The notes under the pieces were generated by a model that was not told where the DNA came from, did not search any database, and worked only from the letters and a program-made list of their open reading frames with translations. Shown in pieces: positions 9,044 to 17,372 of a DNA stretch of 64,000 bases (position 1 is its first letter; each line of letters opens with the position of its first letter). Origin of the DNA: SD8 sp035528475 (GTDB lineage Archaea > Halobacteriota > Methanomicrobia > Methanomicrobiales > Methanospirillaceae). The DNA lies in the NCBI GenBank assembly GCA_035528475.1, contig DATKYO010000046.1, positions 32,532-96,531 of the forward strand. The letters are read 5' to 3'. The position numbers and the translations under genes were made by a program.

Positions 9044-9358
9044 TCAGCGGTATACCCGCTTTGAGAATTCATCCACTACGCCGTCTATATGAGCAATGGT
9101 ATTGTCGTATTTCTGGGCCATTTTTAATGAAATTTCTTCCAGATTGACCCGCATCATTCTCTCCCGGTTGATCATATCATTCTCTATCCTCATTACCTGA
9201 AGGTGAATAAGGACCATAAGTCCTCCAAGAGAGAGCACCATCAGGAGGATGGCAAGAGTATTGATCAGATCAAAACCCTGGTTGGAAGATAAAAGCAGGG
9301 TAGAGAACACCAGTACCAGGATGAATATTATATCTCCGATGTACTCACGTATATTCAT
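9044..9358 (-). CDS. membrane protein with two helices and a C-terminal coiled coil
   Basis: A 104-residue protein. After MNIREYIGD come two hydrophobic segments (IIFILVLVFSTLLL and LAILLMVLSLGGLMVLIHL), followed by about 55 charged, heptad-like residues (RIENDMINRERMMRVNLEEI onward). The topology suggests a small membrane anchor with a coiled coil in the cytoplasm. I use the ATG at 9358 rather than the upstream ATG at 9412, because the palindromic TATA-like element 9381-9388 lies 23 nt upstream of it and the longer frame would cross that promoter. It is divergent from the presenilin homologue and 21 nt from fen. Function unknown. Confidence 0.6.
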   Translation of the reverse strand: MNIREYIGDIIFILVLVFSTLLLSSNQGFDLINTLAILLMVLSLGGLMVLIHLQVMRIENDMINRERMMRVNLEEISLKMAQKYDNTIAHIDGVVDEFSKRVYR

Positions 9359-9380
9359 GTTTTTAGATAATGAAAACCCA

Positions 9381-9388
9381 TTAATTAA
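9381..9388. promoter_or_regulatory. palindromic TATA element for a divergent gene pair
   Basis: The perfect palindrome TTAATTAA lies 23 nt from the start of the coiled-coil gene (minus) and 28 nt from the start of the presenilin-like gene (plus). Both distances fit an archaeal TATA box driving leaderless transcripts. The role is inferred from position. Confidence 0.45.
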
Positions 9389-9415
9389 ACTACCTATAAA
9401 CACTGGAGTCATTTC

Positions 9416-10303
9416 ATGGAATTAGCCCGGAAATTACCCTTGATCAGCATGCCAGCTTTGCTGGTCCTGGTTGAATTGGGAGCGCTTCTTCTCTCACTCC
9501 CGATGAAGGACGCGGGGATTTCTGCATTTGAGGACCCGTCTTCAGTGGCGAATCCACTGATATTCATAGCAATGCTTCTTATCTTTACTGCATTTCTCCT
9601 TCTTTTAATAAAATACAAATTAAAAAAACTCATTACCATCATTATCGGCGCTTCCATCTTCTTCACATTTCTCTATACTTTTAATGCCATCGCCCTGTAT
9701 TTCCTCTCCGAACCAATACAAACTATGGGCATTACTCTCCTCCTGTCGGTGGCTGCGACTGCAGTCCTCTATTTCTATCCCGAATGGTATGTCATTGATA
9801 CCCTTGGAGTGCTCATTGCGGCAGGTGCGGCCTCAATTTTTGGTATTTCTCTTGAATTACTCCCTGTCATTATACTTCTTGTAATACTGGCGATATATGA
9901 CGCGATATCGGTCTATAAAACCCGGCACATGATCACTCTTGCAGAAGGTGTCGTTGATCTCAAAACGCCCATTCTTTTCGTAATTCCCAAGCGAAGGGAT
10001 TATAGTTACAGGAGGGAAGGTGTGGGAAATATTGGAGAAGGAGAACGGGCAGCCTATATTATCGGAATGGGCGATCTCATCATGCCTTCAATCCTGGTCG
10101 TATCTGCGAATATGTTCCTTGGAGGACAGTTTTTCGGGTTTATCAACCTTCCCTCGCTGGGGGCAATTGTAGGATCCGTTATCGGACTCGTATTCCTCCT
10201 TTCCTATGTACAGAAAGGAAAGGCACAGGCGGGTCTCCCCCCGATAAATGGTGGCGTCATCGTAGGATTTCTACTGGGTTATGGACTCAGTCTCCTCATC
10301 TGA
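9416..10303 (+). CDS. presenilin-family intramembrane aspartyl protease (PSH)
   Basis: A 295-residue polytopic membrane protein with about nine hydrophobic segments. The two catalytic aspartate motifs of the A22 peptidase family are present: IYDAISVYKT (the YD motif, near residue 161) and GMGDLIMPS (the GxGD motif, near residue 220). A conserved proline-containing segment near the C terminus (GLPPINGG, near 279) stands where the PAL motif falls. Archaeal relatives cleave substrates inside the membrane and are structural models of gamma-secretase. The 3' end overlaps the last 33 nt of nog1 on the other strand. Confidence 0.9.
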   Translation: MELARKLPLISMPALLVLVELGALLLSLPMKDAGISAFEDPSSVANPLIFIAMLLIFTAFLLLLIKYKLKKLITIIIGASIFFTFLYTFNAIALYFLSEPIQTMGITLLLSVAATAVLYFYPEWYVIDTLGVLIAAGAASIFGISLELLPVIILLVILAIYDAISVYKTRHMITLAEGVVDLKTPILFVIPKRRDYSYRREGVGNIGEGERAAYIIGMGDLIMPSILVVSANMFLGGQFFGFINLPSLGAIVGSVIGLVFLLSYVQKGKAQAGLPPINGGVIVGFLLGYGLSLLI

Positions 10304-11233
10304 ACACTTTTTTTCCTGATATGCCATCAGCGTGTCGACCACTTCACTGATACCTTCTCCTGTTTCTGTGGACATATTGAGATAGCCGTCAAAATACACC
10401 AGATCCGATTTATTAGCCACCGGAAGCACCGGGACATCCACCATTGACTCTATTTCATGGAGCAGCCTCACCTGTTCTTCTATCTGGTACCCGCAATGCT
10501 CGCTGGCATCAAGAACACAAAGGATAGCATCTGCCAGGTTTACAATAGCGGTCAGTGCCTGCCTTTCGATAACATTCCTATCCTCGGCCGGCCTGTCCAG
10601 GATGCCCGGAGTATCGATGAACTGCATGCGTTCCCTGCCAGTCATTCGGTGACCTACGATAATTCCTTTGGTGGTAAAGGGATATGACGCAACCTCGGGT
10701 GTGGCTGAAGAGACCAATCTTATGAAAGATGACTTGCCCACATTGGGGTAGCCAGCGATCACTACCGTGAACTCATCATCGACAGTGGGAAGTTTGCGCA
10801 GCACATTCCGGATATCATTTAAGAATCTCAGATCCTTATCTATCTGGTTCACCACAGATGCAAGGCGGGCAACTGCTCTTTTGCGGATTATTTGAGGATC
10901 TTCGGATTTTCGTGTCTGGTATGCCAGTCCGGGACCGTGTGTCCTGGCCCAGCGGGCTGCCCATCCAACACCGCCCAGGGCCTTTTTTACCCTGTCCATT
11001 CCCCATAAAATGTCAACAATATCGTAATAAAACGGGGAAAGGGTATCAAATTCAGGAAAAGACTGCATAATACGGACCAGGCGGTCATGGATTGCCTGGC
11101 TTACAGTCCTGACAAATTCTTCATTTGCCCGATCCTTATTTTTCTTCTGTCTCATCTTTGATGCCGCACGTCGGAAACTTCTATCAAGAATTTCTTCCGC
11201 TGTGGGGACTGTGGGAATCTTCTCGAACTCCAC
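10271..11233 (-). CDS. NOG1-type ribosome-assembly GTPase
   Basis: A 320-residue GTPase of the OBG/NOG1 class. An N-terminal helical bundle is followed by the G1 loop AGYPNVGKSSF (near residue 159), a switch region SYPFTTKGI, G3 in FIDTPGILDRP, and G4 in VANKSDLVYF. In eukaryotes NOG1 works in 60S subunit assembly, and the archaeal homologue is presumed to do the same. The start is GTG at 11233, and the TATA-like element 11249-11257 lies just upstream, shared with the divergent regulator. The last 33 nt run tail to tail through the presenilin gene. Confidence 0.92.
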   Translation of the reverse strand: MEFEKIPTVPTAEEILDRSFRRAASKMRQKKNKDRANEEFVRTVSQAIHDRLVRIMQSFPEFDTLSPFYYDIVDILWGMDRVKKALGGVGWAARWARTHGPGLAYQTRKSEDPQIIRKRAVARLASVVNQIDKDLRFLNDIRNVLRKLPTVDDEFTVVIAGYPNVGKSSFIRLVSSATPEVASYPFTTKGIIVGHRMTGRERMQFIDTPGILDRPAEDRNVIERQALTAIVNLADAILCVLDASEHCGYQIEEQVRLLHEIESMVDVPVLPVANKSDLVYFDGYLNMSTETGEGISEVVDTLMAYQEKKCSDEETESITQ

Positions 11234-11248
11234 TCGATTTCAACCTAA

Positions 11249-11257
11249 TTTATATAT
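11249..11257. promoter_or_regulatory. shared TATA box between nog1 and the CBS regulator
   Basis: TTTATATAT lies 24-32 nt before the ATG at 11281, as expected for a leaderless archaeal mRNA. The same A+T run reads as a TATA-like box 16-24 nt before the GTG of nog1 on the minus strand. An ATGCATAT near-palindrome follows at 11262-11269 and could bind the HTH product itself. Inference from position. Confidence 0.5.
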
Positions 11258-11280
11258 GCCCATGCATATGATAAACCATT

Positions 11281-12171
11281 ATGGATTTATCCCTTATCCA
11301 GAAGGATATCCTTATCACGCTTATCACACTCTATCATCAATATTCGCATCCCATAAAGGGAGAGGAGATTGCGGAGGTGATAAAGAGGAACCCCGGGACT
11401 GTCCGCAACCAGATGCAGGCCCTCAAGGCCATAGGACTGGTTGATGGAATACCGGGGCCAAAGGGCGGATACAATCCAACCGCCAAGGCATATAATGAGC
11501 TTGATCTCAGTATTTCCGAAGGAGACTATGATGTGCCCATTTCCAGGGATGGAGATCCTCTAATAGGCGTAAACGTGGCAGAGATTGCATTTACAACTCT
11601 ATGCAATCCTGATATATGCCATGCCAATGTCAAGGTTATCGGAACCCTGAAATCATTTGAGATCGGTGATCGGATTACTATCGGACCAACCCCTGTGAAC
11701 AAGCTTCTCATCAGGGGGGAAGTGTACGGGAAAGATGAAATCTCCCAGACACTCCTCATTTCAACCAATGAAATGATATCTCTCCCGAAAAAGGCAATCA
11801 AGTATTACATGAGCAGCCCTCTTATTACTCTCGATAAACGGGATACCATTCAGGATGCCCTCTCACTTTTTAATTCCCATCACATTCACGGGGCCCCTGT
11901 GATGGATGGAGACACACTTGTAGGGATCATTACCATGAGTGATGTGGCCCGGGCCCTGGAGAAAGGAGATCTTCGGGATCGAAAGATCTCATCGGTCATG
12001 ACGGTCGATGTGGTAAAGGCACCATCCACAATCCAGCTTTTCGAAGTTATCGACAGATTCAAGGAGCGGGAAATAGGCAGGCTGGTCGTAATGGAGGGCG
12101 ATCGCCCGGTTGGAATTCTTACCCAGTCAGATATTATCCGGGTCTTCCCCTCAATGGGATCAAATTTTTAA
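11281..12171 (+). CDS. winged-helix regulator with paired CBS domains
   Basis: A 296-residue protein. The N-terminal 70 residues form a winged helix (HPIKGEEIAEVIKRNPGTV is the helix-turn-helix) ending in GPKGGYNPTAKA. A middle region of about 100 residues follows, then two CBS motifs from about residue 175 (MSSPLITLDKRDTIQDALSL and MTVDVVKAPSTIQLFEVID, each ending in G-I-I-T or G-I-L-T). CBS pairs sense adenosyl compounds such as AMP, ATP or S-adenosylmethionine, so this is probably a metabolite-responsive transcription factor. The transcript looks leaderless. The target genes are unknown. Confidence 0.85.
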   Translation: MDLSLIQKDILITLITLYHQYSHPIKGEEIAEVIKRNPGTVRNQMQALKAIGLVDGIPGPKGGYNPTAKAYNELDLSISEGDYDVPISRDGDPLIGVNVAEIAFTTLCNPDICHANVKVIGTLKSFEIGDRITIGPTPVNKLLIRGEVYGKDEISQTLLISTNEMISLPKKAIKYYMSSPLITLDKRDTIQDALSLFNSHHIHGAPVMDGDTLVGIITMSDVARALEKGDLRDRKISSVMTVDVVKAPSTIQLFEVIDRFKEREIGRLVVMEGDRPVGILTQSDIIRVFPSMGSNF

Positions 12172-12180
12172 ATAATTATA
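12166..12180 (+). promoter_or_regulatory. likely TATA region of the histone gene
   Basis: The run TTTTAAATAATTATA overlaps the stop codon of the CBS regulator and is the only strong TATA-like stretch before the histone. A start of transcription about 25 nt downstream would leave a leader of roughly 85-90 nt, which holds the 15-bp repeats. Confidence 0.4.
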
Positions 12181-12202
12181 TCAGGAGATAGTGGAAACAA
12201 GG

Positions 12203-12247
12203 GAATGGAACCCAAGCGAATGGAACCCAGGGGAATGGAATGGGGAT
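12203..12247 (+). repeat. three tandem 15-bp units in the histone leader
   Basis: GAATGGAACCCAAGC (12203-12217), GAATGGAACCCAGGG (12218-12232) and a diverged third unit GAATGGAATGGGGAT (12233-12247) follow one another without gaps. The unit is a multiple of three, and the frame from the GTG at 12191 into the histone would read the repeats as E-W-N-P-S/G. The block lies between the TATA region and the histone start. Confidence 0.8.
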
Positions 12248-12289
12248 TGGAAAATTCCCGGGAACCATTTCCATACCAGAGGAGATATT

Positions 12290-12499
12290 ATGACAGAAAT
12301 TCCGATTGCTCCCGTGGAACGGATCATCAGAAAAGCCGGGGCGGAACGCATTAGTTCCGATGCAGGGAAGGAACTTGTCCTTCTCCTGGAAGAATATGCA
12401 GACAAATTGGCCAGGGAAGCAGTGAAGCTGGCTTCGTATTCCGGACGCAGTACTGTGCGTGGACGAGATATAAGGATGGCGGGGGAAATTCTCAAATAA
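12290..12499 (+). CDS. archaeal histone (HMf type)
   Basis: A 69-residue single histone fold that dimerises and wraps DNA. It begins MTEIPIAPVERIIRKAGAER, then has the central helix with ELVLLLEEYADKLAREAVKL and the DNA-contacting RSTVRGRDIRMA before ending EILK. I placed the start at ATG 12290, which has GAGGAG five nt upstream. The open frame extends upstream to a GTG at 12191 with 33 more residues including W-N-P repeats, but that GTG is only 3 nt after its AGGAG and histones do not carry such a tail. An oligo-T tract follows the gene. Confidence 0.95.
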   Translation: MTEIPIAPVERIIRKAGAERISSDAGKELVLLLEEYADKLAREAVKLASYSGRSTVRGRDIRMAGEILK

Positions 12500-12533
12500 T
12501 TGCTCATTATTCCACAAGAAGCGCCAATCCCAG

Positions 12534-12540
12534 TTTTTTT
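12534..12540 (+). terminator. oligo-T terminator after the histone gene
   Basis: Seven consecutive T residues lie 35 nt after the histone stop and just before the promoter of the next gene. Archaeal RNA polymerase terminates at such tracts. Confidence 0.5.
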
Positions 12541-12547
12541 GAACATG

Positions 12548-12555
12548 TTTAAATA
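12548..12555 (+). promoter_or_regulatory. TATA box of the PRC-barrel gene
   Basis: TTTAAATA stands 24-31 nt before the ATG at 12579, and no ribosome site is seen before that ATG. Both facts fit a leaderless transcript. Confidence 0.55.
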
Positions 12556-12578
12556 TTAAAAGCTCAACATTTCTTTTC

Positions 12579-12830
12579 ATGTCCAGAGTAATGGCCCGCA
12601 CCCTCTCTAGGAAAAAGATAGTGACGAATGAGGGGAAGATGATAGGCACCCTGAAAAATATCGTTGTGGATTTTGATACAGGCCAGGTGGTGGACCTGAT
12701 TGTATACCCGGATCCATCGTTTGACACTTCAGGCTATCGCGTGGAAGGTGACCGGCTGTTCATTAATTTCGAGGCGGTCAAGGATATCAAGGACTATATT
12801 GTCGTGGACCGCTATCTCTCCCGGAAATAG
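12579..12830 (+). CDS. PRC-barrel domain protein
   Basis: An 83-residue protein made of one PRC-barrel: ARTLSRKKIVTNEGKMIGTL then NIVVDFDTGQVVDLIVYP and a final VVDRYLSRK. The domain occurs alone in many methanogens, and in RimM and photosynthetic reaction centre subunit H, usually as a protein or RNA binding module. The partner is unknown. The 3' end overlaps the phosphatase gene on the other strand by 19 nt. Confidence 0.85.
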   Translation: MSRVMARTLSRKKIVTNEGKMIGTLKNIVVDFDTGQVVDLIVYPDPSFDTSGYRVEGDRLFINFEAVKDIKDYIVVDRYLSRK

Positions 12831-13531
12831 GACGAGTATCTCTGGATAGCCTCCACAAATCCATCTCCATACGATTTTTCTGATACCCAGTCGGCTGCAC
12901 TGGCTGCATCCGGATGGGCATTTTTTACCGCGATACCAATTCCGGCAGCTTTTAAGAGTTCGATATCGTTCTGAGCGTCCCCTATGGCCATGAAAGACGA
13001 TTGCCCAATGTCCATCTCCCTTGCCAGCAATGAAAATGCAGTTCCCTTGCTCACACCCGGGGACTGAAGGTGTATGGCAAACCCGGTATCCAGCACGTTG
13101 ACATCATATGGTTTTACTACCTCCCGGACTTCTGAGACCCGGACAGTCTTGGCAAAGGCCAGGTCGGCAAGGCGATAGTCGGGGCTGTAAAGTTCCAGTT
13201 CCACGCCCTTCTTCCGGAAATGCCGGATAAGTGCATCAAGCGCCTCTTTACATACCGATTGGTCCCCTATGACCGTCAGTTCTCCGCCATATATTATACG
13301 AAAGACACCTCCGTTCTCTGCGATAAATGACCCGGATGTACCAATCATGCGGGATAATGCGTCCATAAAACATGCGGTGTTTCCGCTGGCGAGCACAACC
13401 TCAATTCCGCTGTCTAACAGCTGGCGGATAGCCTGGATAGCTCCGGTATGGATCCTCCGGTACTGGTCGGTTATTGTCCCATCCACATCAGTTATCACTG
13501 CCTGGAGTCCGGTATTGTTTTCTGGTGACAT
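12812..13531 (-). CDS. phosphoglycolate phosphatase, archaeal HAD IIB type
   Basis: A 239-residue HAD-superfamily phosphatase. The nucleophile motif is ITDVDGTITD (near residue 13), motif II is in VLASGN, and the final motif is AIGDAQNDIELLKAAG near residue 183. The C2B cap lies between, as in the Thermoplasma phosphoglycolate phosphatase family. It likely removes phosphate from 2-phosphoglycolate, although sucrose-phosphatase-like relatives are similar. It is transcribed toward the PRC-barrel gene and overlaps its end. Confidence 0.85.
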   Translation of the reverse strand: MSPENNTGLQAVITDVDGTITDQYRRIHTGAIQAIRQLLDSGIEVVLASGNTACFMDALSRMIGTSGSFIAENGGVFRIIYGGELTVIGDQSVCKEALDALIRHFRKKGVELELYSPDYRLADLAFAKTVRVSEVREVVKPYDVNVLDTGFAIHLQSPGVSKGTAFSLLAREMDIGQSSFMAIGDAQNDIELLKAAGIGIAVKNAHPDAASAADWVSEKSYGDGFVEAIQRYSSYFRER

Positions 13532-13629
13532 AAAGGCCCTCGGTAAAATTAGGAATAATCAACTTATTCTTTATGCTTGGTGACATTATGTGTTGTTACT
13601 GCTCATACTTCGTCCGTGGGCTTGACTCA

Positions 13630-13717
13630 CTATTGTGGGTTCCAATGCCTTGAGAAAAAAAGGATAGCCCTCTCGTGAGGTAAATGGGGATACTCACAAT
13701 AGAATTGGAAAAAAATA
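13630..13717 (-). terminator. oligo-T tracts and hairpin after radA
   Basis: Read on the minus strand after the radA stop there is a run of seven T (around 13711-13717), then a CCTC-ACGA-GAGG hairpin (13669-13680) and a second seven-T run (around 13655-13661). This looks like a double terminator. The same block holds two interleaved inverted repeats: CTATTGTG (13630-13637) with CACAATAG (13695-13702), and TTCCAAT (13640-13646) with ATTGGAA (13704-13710). They are ordered a-b-a'-b'. Confidence 0.5.
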
Positions 13718-13724
13718 TTGTTGG

Positions 13725-14696
13725 TCAGCAGGTTTTGATTCCCGCTTCTTCCACCATGAACGTAGCCTCGCCTTCGGGAAGGTTGGGGCTGTCCACCAGG
13801 CGTGCAATACGTTTTCCACCCTTGCTCTTCCGCAGATATATCCTGAATGTCGCAGTGTGCCCGACAATATTTCCGCCAATCGGTTTGGTAGGATCACCGA
13901 AGAATACGGCAGGATTGGACATGACCTGGTTGGTGACCAGACCTACTGCATTACTCTGATCGACGAGCTTGAAGAGTTCGTGGAGGTGGCGGTTCAGTTT
14001 CTGCTGGCGGACGGCAAGTGTACCCCGGCCGGCGTATTCGGCCCTGAAATGGGAGGTAAGCGAATCGATGATGAAGAGGCGAACCGGTTTACCGGAATTT
14101 TTCAATTCTTCTGCCCGTTCTTTTGCGCTCTCCACAAGGAGCATCTGGTGGTCCGATGTATGTGCCCGGGCCACATGGATATTTTCCAGGAAGTCCTCTG
14201 GGTCTGCATCGATTCCGAGACCAATTACCATCTGTTCAATACGTTCCGGCCTGAAGGTGTTCTCGGTGTCTATGTAGATCGTGCTTCCGTTCAGGCCACC
14301 CATATCCTCTTCCAGTTGCACGTTCACCGCCATCTGATGAACAATCTGGCTCTTTCCGGACCCAAATTCACCATACAGTTCGGTGATGGCCTGCGTCTCC
14401 ATCCCGCCCCCGAGGAGATCATCGAGTTCAGGGACAAGGGTTTTCAGCTTCCGTATCTCTTTTCTCTGCTCAAATACGTCTTTTCCCGTTCTGAAGCCAC
14501 CAATGTCTGCCATTTCCCGTGCCGCACTGATCATCTTTTTTGCTGTTGATTCTCCAATCTCTGCGCTTTCGGCCAGGTCGGCGGGGGAAGCGGTCGCAAC
14601 ATTCTCAACTGAGAGAAAGCCCGCTTCCCGGAGTTTTTCAGCGGTGGTGGGTCCCACGCCAGGTAAGTCTTCTAATTCAAGGGGTCCTGTGGTCAT
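13725..14696 (-). CDS. radA: RadA recombinase
   Basis: Archaeal Rad51/RecA homologue that forms filaments on single-stranded DNA and catalyses strand exchange. The 323 residues comprise the N-terminal helix-hairpin-helix domain (EDLPGVGPTTAEKLREAGF), the Walker A loop GEFGSGKSQ near residue 110, Walker B in RLFIIDSLTSH, and the L2-region motif NPAVFFGDPTKPIGGN. No intein is present. It lies directly downstream of the RPA gene on the same strand, about 40 nt away, a functional pairing. Confidence 0.97.
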   Translation of the reverse strand: MTTGPLELEDLPGVGPTTAEKLREAGFLSVENVATASPADLAESAEIGESTAKKMISAAREMADIGGFRTGKDVFEQRKEIRKLKTLVPELDDLLGGGMETQAITELYGEFGSGKSQIVHQMAVNVQLEEDMGGLNGSTIYIDTENTFRPERIEQMVIGLGIDADPEDFLENIHVARAHTSDHQMLLVESAKERAEELKNSGKPVRLFIIDSLTSHFRAEYAGRGTLAVRQQKLNRHLHELFKLVDQSNAVGLVTNQVMSNPAVFFGDPTKPIGGNIVGHTATFRIYLRKSKGGKRIARLVDSPNLPEGEATFMVEEAGIKTC

Positions 14697-14735
14697 ATTT
14701 ATGTACCTCTGTTAGAAAGAGCGTATTCTACAATA

Positions 14736-16064
14736 TCATATATGTTCCCGGCCATGCACTGTGAAAGTATTGGTATGACCAGCTTCTGCAAGCAATGTGT
14801 CGATCCGTTTCTTAATCTCACCGGGCATTACACGTACCGGCTCCGCATGAGAAGGAGTCAGCCTCTGTCCACAGAGAATTCCCCGGATGCAGAATTCATA
14901 GCCGTGAGGGAAATTCCCGTTGACCAGAAATTTCTTATTCCCGTCGTCGATAAACGTGCCCTGACTGGTGGAAATGATAGTGCCACACATCTCGATCTCC
15001 TCACTGCATTCTTCCGGGATTACCCGGACAAACCCCCTGCTCCCTAAATGGAGCTCAAGGTCATCATATTTTCCAACCCTGGATTGTCCAAGGTATACCG
15101 CGATCCTCTCACCGGGAAGGATGGGCAGAAGGGCCCTGTCACCCCACACCACTACCCGTATCTTTTTTTCTCCGTCGGTGAGGAAGAGGTTTCGGACATG
15201 GGAGATACGTCCGTCCCTTGCGGTGAATTGCCTTGCCGGCTGGATTGATTCAACCGTCCCTGTCACGGAATACGTCCCCTGATCGCCCACTTCATCCAGT
15301 GTGCTGCAGCGGAATTCTATGGGCCGGTCGCTGATTTCGACAGTACTTTTGTCATCAATCACAAATTCCCGATCTTTTTGGCGAATTTTTTCCAGCGCAT
15401 TGGTGATACGGAGAGGTGTACCTTCGGGAAGGTCGCTTATAAGATCAGGCTCCCAGCAGACAAGCCGGCAGAGATTTTCTTCAATTCCCACCACGCCCTC
15501 GCAGAGATCCACGGTGGTTCCATCCCGTTTTGATACGGCTCTCGGCTCTTCCCTGGCTATAAGGCAGACCTCTATCTCTTTTCGCTGTGGAGGTGAGAGA
15601 TAGGGCTCGACCGTGTCCTTGCACTGGATTTCACACATTGCCTTCCTGATTGCCAATACGGTAATATCGGTTGCGGATCGACTGGTTCGGCGGCCAATAA
15701 CCTCAAGCACGTCTCCGATATCTATCTCTCCTGCAGCCATGGCTTTTTCGTCCCAGAGCACTGCCTTGGTCTGCCCCGTCTCATCACCAAGGATTATATT
15801 GGTTACCAGGCCATTCTCCCCGTCGGGCCTTAAAAATTCCTTTATTTCCGATTTTGAGATTACTTTTCCAAAAAAGGAGAACAGGCTTGATTTCGCGTCC
15901 AGACCGCTGATCTTTACATGGTGGCGGCCGCAATCTTCCACCACAAGCATTGAGGCGGTAGTCTCATCGACCATGTCCCCGCATTCGTGCATTTTTTTTT
16001 CTACGCGGCTATCAAACTCTTCACGGCTGAAAAGGTCATCAACCAGTGCGTAGTGAAACTGCAC
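14736..16064 (-). CDS. replication protein A, multi-OB-fold ssDNA-binding protein
   Basis: A 442-residue protein with repeated OB folds. Repeats are recognisable at about residues 60-160 (GLVTNIILGDETGQTKAVLWDEKA), 170-250, 265-355 (VRNLFLTDGEKKIRVVVWGDRA) and a last partial fold. This is the RPA1-like architecture of Methanosarcina and Methanomicrobiales, which binds single-stranded DNA during replication and recombination. The start is GTG, with AGGAG eight nt upstream and lysA ending 15 nt before. The setting dapL-lysA-rpa-radA suggests at least partial co-transcription. Confidence 0.85.
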   Translation of the reverse strand: MQFHYALVDDLFSREEFDSRVEKKMHECGDMVDETTASMLVVEDCGRHHVKISGLDAKSSLFSFFGKVISKSEIKEFLRPDGENGLVTNIILGDETGQTKAVLWDEKAMAAGEIDIGDVLEVIGRRTSRSATDITVLAIRKAMCEIQCKDTVEPYLSPPQRKEIEVCLIAREEPRAVSKRDGTTVDLCEGVVGIEENLCRLVCWEPDLISDLPEGTPLRITNALEKIRQKDREFVIDDKSTVEISDRPIEFRCSTLDEVGDQGTYSVTGTVESIQPARQFTARDGRISHVRNLFLTDGEKKIRVVVWGDRALLPILPGERIAVYLGQSRVGKYDDLELHLGSRGFVRVIPEECSEEIEMCGTIISTSQGTFIDDGNKKFLVNGNFPHGYEFCIRGILCGQRLTPSHAEPVRVMPGEIKKRIDTLLAEAGHTNTFTVHGREHI

Positions 16065-16079
16065 GTCTCTTTCTCCTGA

Positions 16080-17372
16080 TTACTGTTGCCATGGGGGGAC
16101 GACCATCGGGGCCGTCAAATCCCCAAGTGTCTCTGCCCTGCGCATGAGTGCCGCCCGGCCATTGTTCACCAGCACTTCCGCACACCTGGGCCGGCCGTTA
16201 TACTGGGAGGACATTGCAAATCCGTATGCCCCCGTATCCAGGACGGCGATGATATCTCCGGAAGCGACATGGGGAAGGTTCCTGTCGGATGCCAGGATAT
16301 CACCGGTTTCACAGATAGGCCCGGCTATGGTATAGATATCCGCTGGAGGCTCATCGGCTTTGTTTGCCACGATGACCTCATGATAGGAATCATACATTGC
16401 CGGCCTGACCAGGAGGTTGAAGCCTGCATCCACATTTGCGAATTTTTTATGTGCAGCTTTTATGGAATTGACTTTTGTCAGGAGAACTGTCGAATCGGCC
16501 AGAAGTGATCTGCCTGGCTCCACCCACAGTTCAGGAGAGATTCCTGCCTTTTCTATTCCTTCCACGATGATGGGAACCACAGAAGCTGCATAGTCCTCAG
16601 GGCTGGGGACAGGGTCGCTGTCATGGTGGTAAGGAATGCCCAGACCTCCGCCTATATCAATGAATTTGAGTTTCACACCCATAGAGGTGAGATCCATCGT
16701 AATCCTCATCATCACATCAGCTGCACGGGCGAATGGCTCAACCTCAAGTATCTGTGAACCTATATGGCAGTGAATGCCCGCCGGTTCTATGTTTTTGCAG
16801 TCAAGTGCCTCCTGGTACGCAGAAGGAATGAGGTGATGTGCGATCCCGAACTTGCTTGTGGCCAGTCCGGTGGCAATCTTTGGATGAGTGGGGACTTCAA
16901 GGGCAGGATTCACTCTGAATGCAATATCGGCGGTCTTGCCTGATTCTCCCGCAATCTCGTCAAGCTGATGAAGCTCGTCCAGGGAGTCCACGGAAACAGG
17001 GACGCCCGATCTTACTGCGAGGTCCAGATCCTCCCGGCTCTTGGAACTCCCGTTGAATAAAAGTCGTTCCGGTTTCATTCCTGCCTGTTTTGCCAGAAGA
17101 AGTTCGCCGGAAGAGAATACATCCGCACCTGCACCCTGGGCGGCAAGTGTCCGCATAATGGCAAGGTTCCCGTTGGCCTTGGCGGCATAGAGGATCATCA
17201 CCTTTGGGTAGCGCTTCTCCAGCGCTTCCCGGTATCTTCGGTACCGATCTACTATCCTTGTTTCATCAGTCACGTAAAGGGGTGTGCCCCATCTGGCGGC
17301 CAGTTCCATACAATCGATTCCGCCAATATAAAGGTGGTTGTTCCTGACAGAGAGATGCGGAGGGAGATTCAT
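16080..17372 (-). CDS. lysA: diaminopimelate decarboxylase
   Basis: Fold-type III PLP enzyme that decarboxylates meso-diaminopimelate to lysine. The 430 residues include the PLP lysine in ILYAAKANGNLAI, HCHIGSQI, the phosphate-binding GGGLGIPY, the EPGRSL substrate motif, and the catalytic cysteine region AGPICETGD. The start overlaps the dapL stop by 4 nt (ATGA), which couples the two lysine genes. Confidence 0.96.
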   Translation of the reverse strand: MNLPPHLSVRNNHLYIGGIDCMELAARWGTPLYVTDETRIVDRYRRYREALEKRYPKVMILYAAKANGNLAIMRTLAAQGAGADVFSSGELLLAKQAGMKPERLLFNGSSKSREDLDLAVRSGVPVSVDSLDELHQLDEIAGESGKTADIAFRVNPALEVPTHPKIATGLATSKFGIAHHLIPSAYQEALDCKNIEPAGIHCHIGSQILEVEPFARAADVMMRITMDLTSMGVKLKFIDIGGGLGIPYHHDSDPVPSPEDYAASVVPIIVEGIEKAGISPELWVEPGRSLLADSTVLLTKVNSIKAAHKKFANVDAGFNLLVRPAMYDSYHEVIVANKADEPPADIYTIAGPICETGDILASDRNLPHVASGDIIAVLDTGAYGFAMSSQYNGRPRCAEVLVNNGRAALMRRAETLGDLTAPMVVPPWQQ

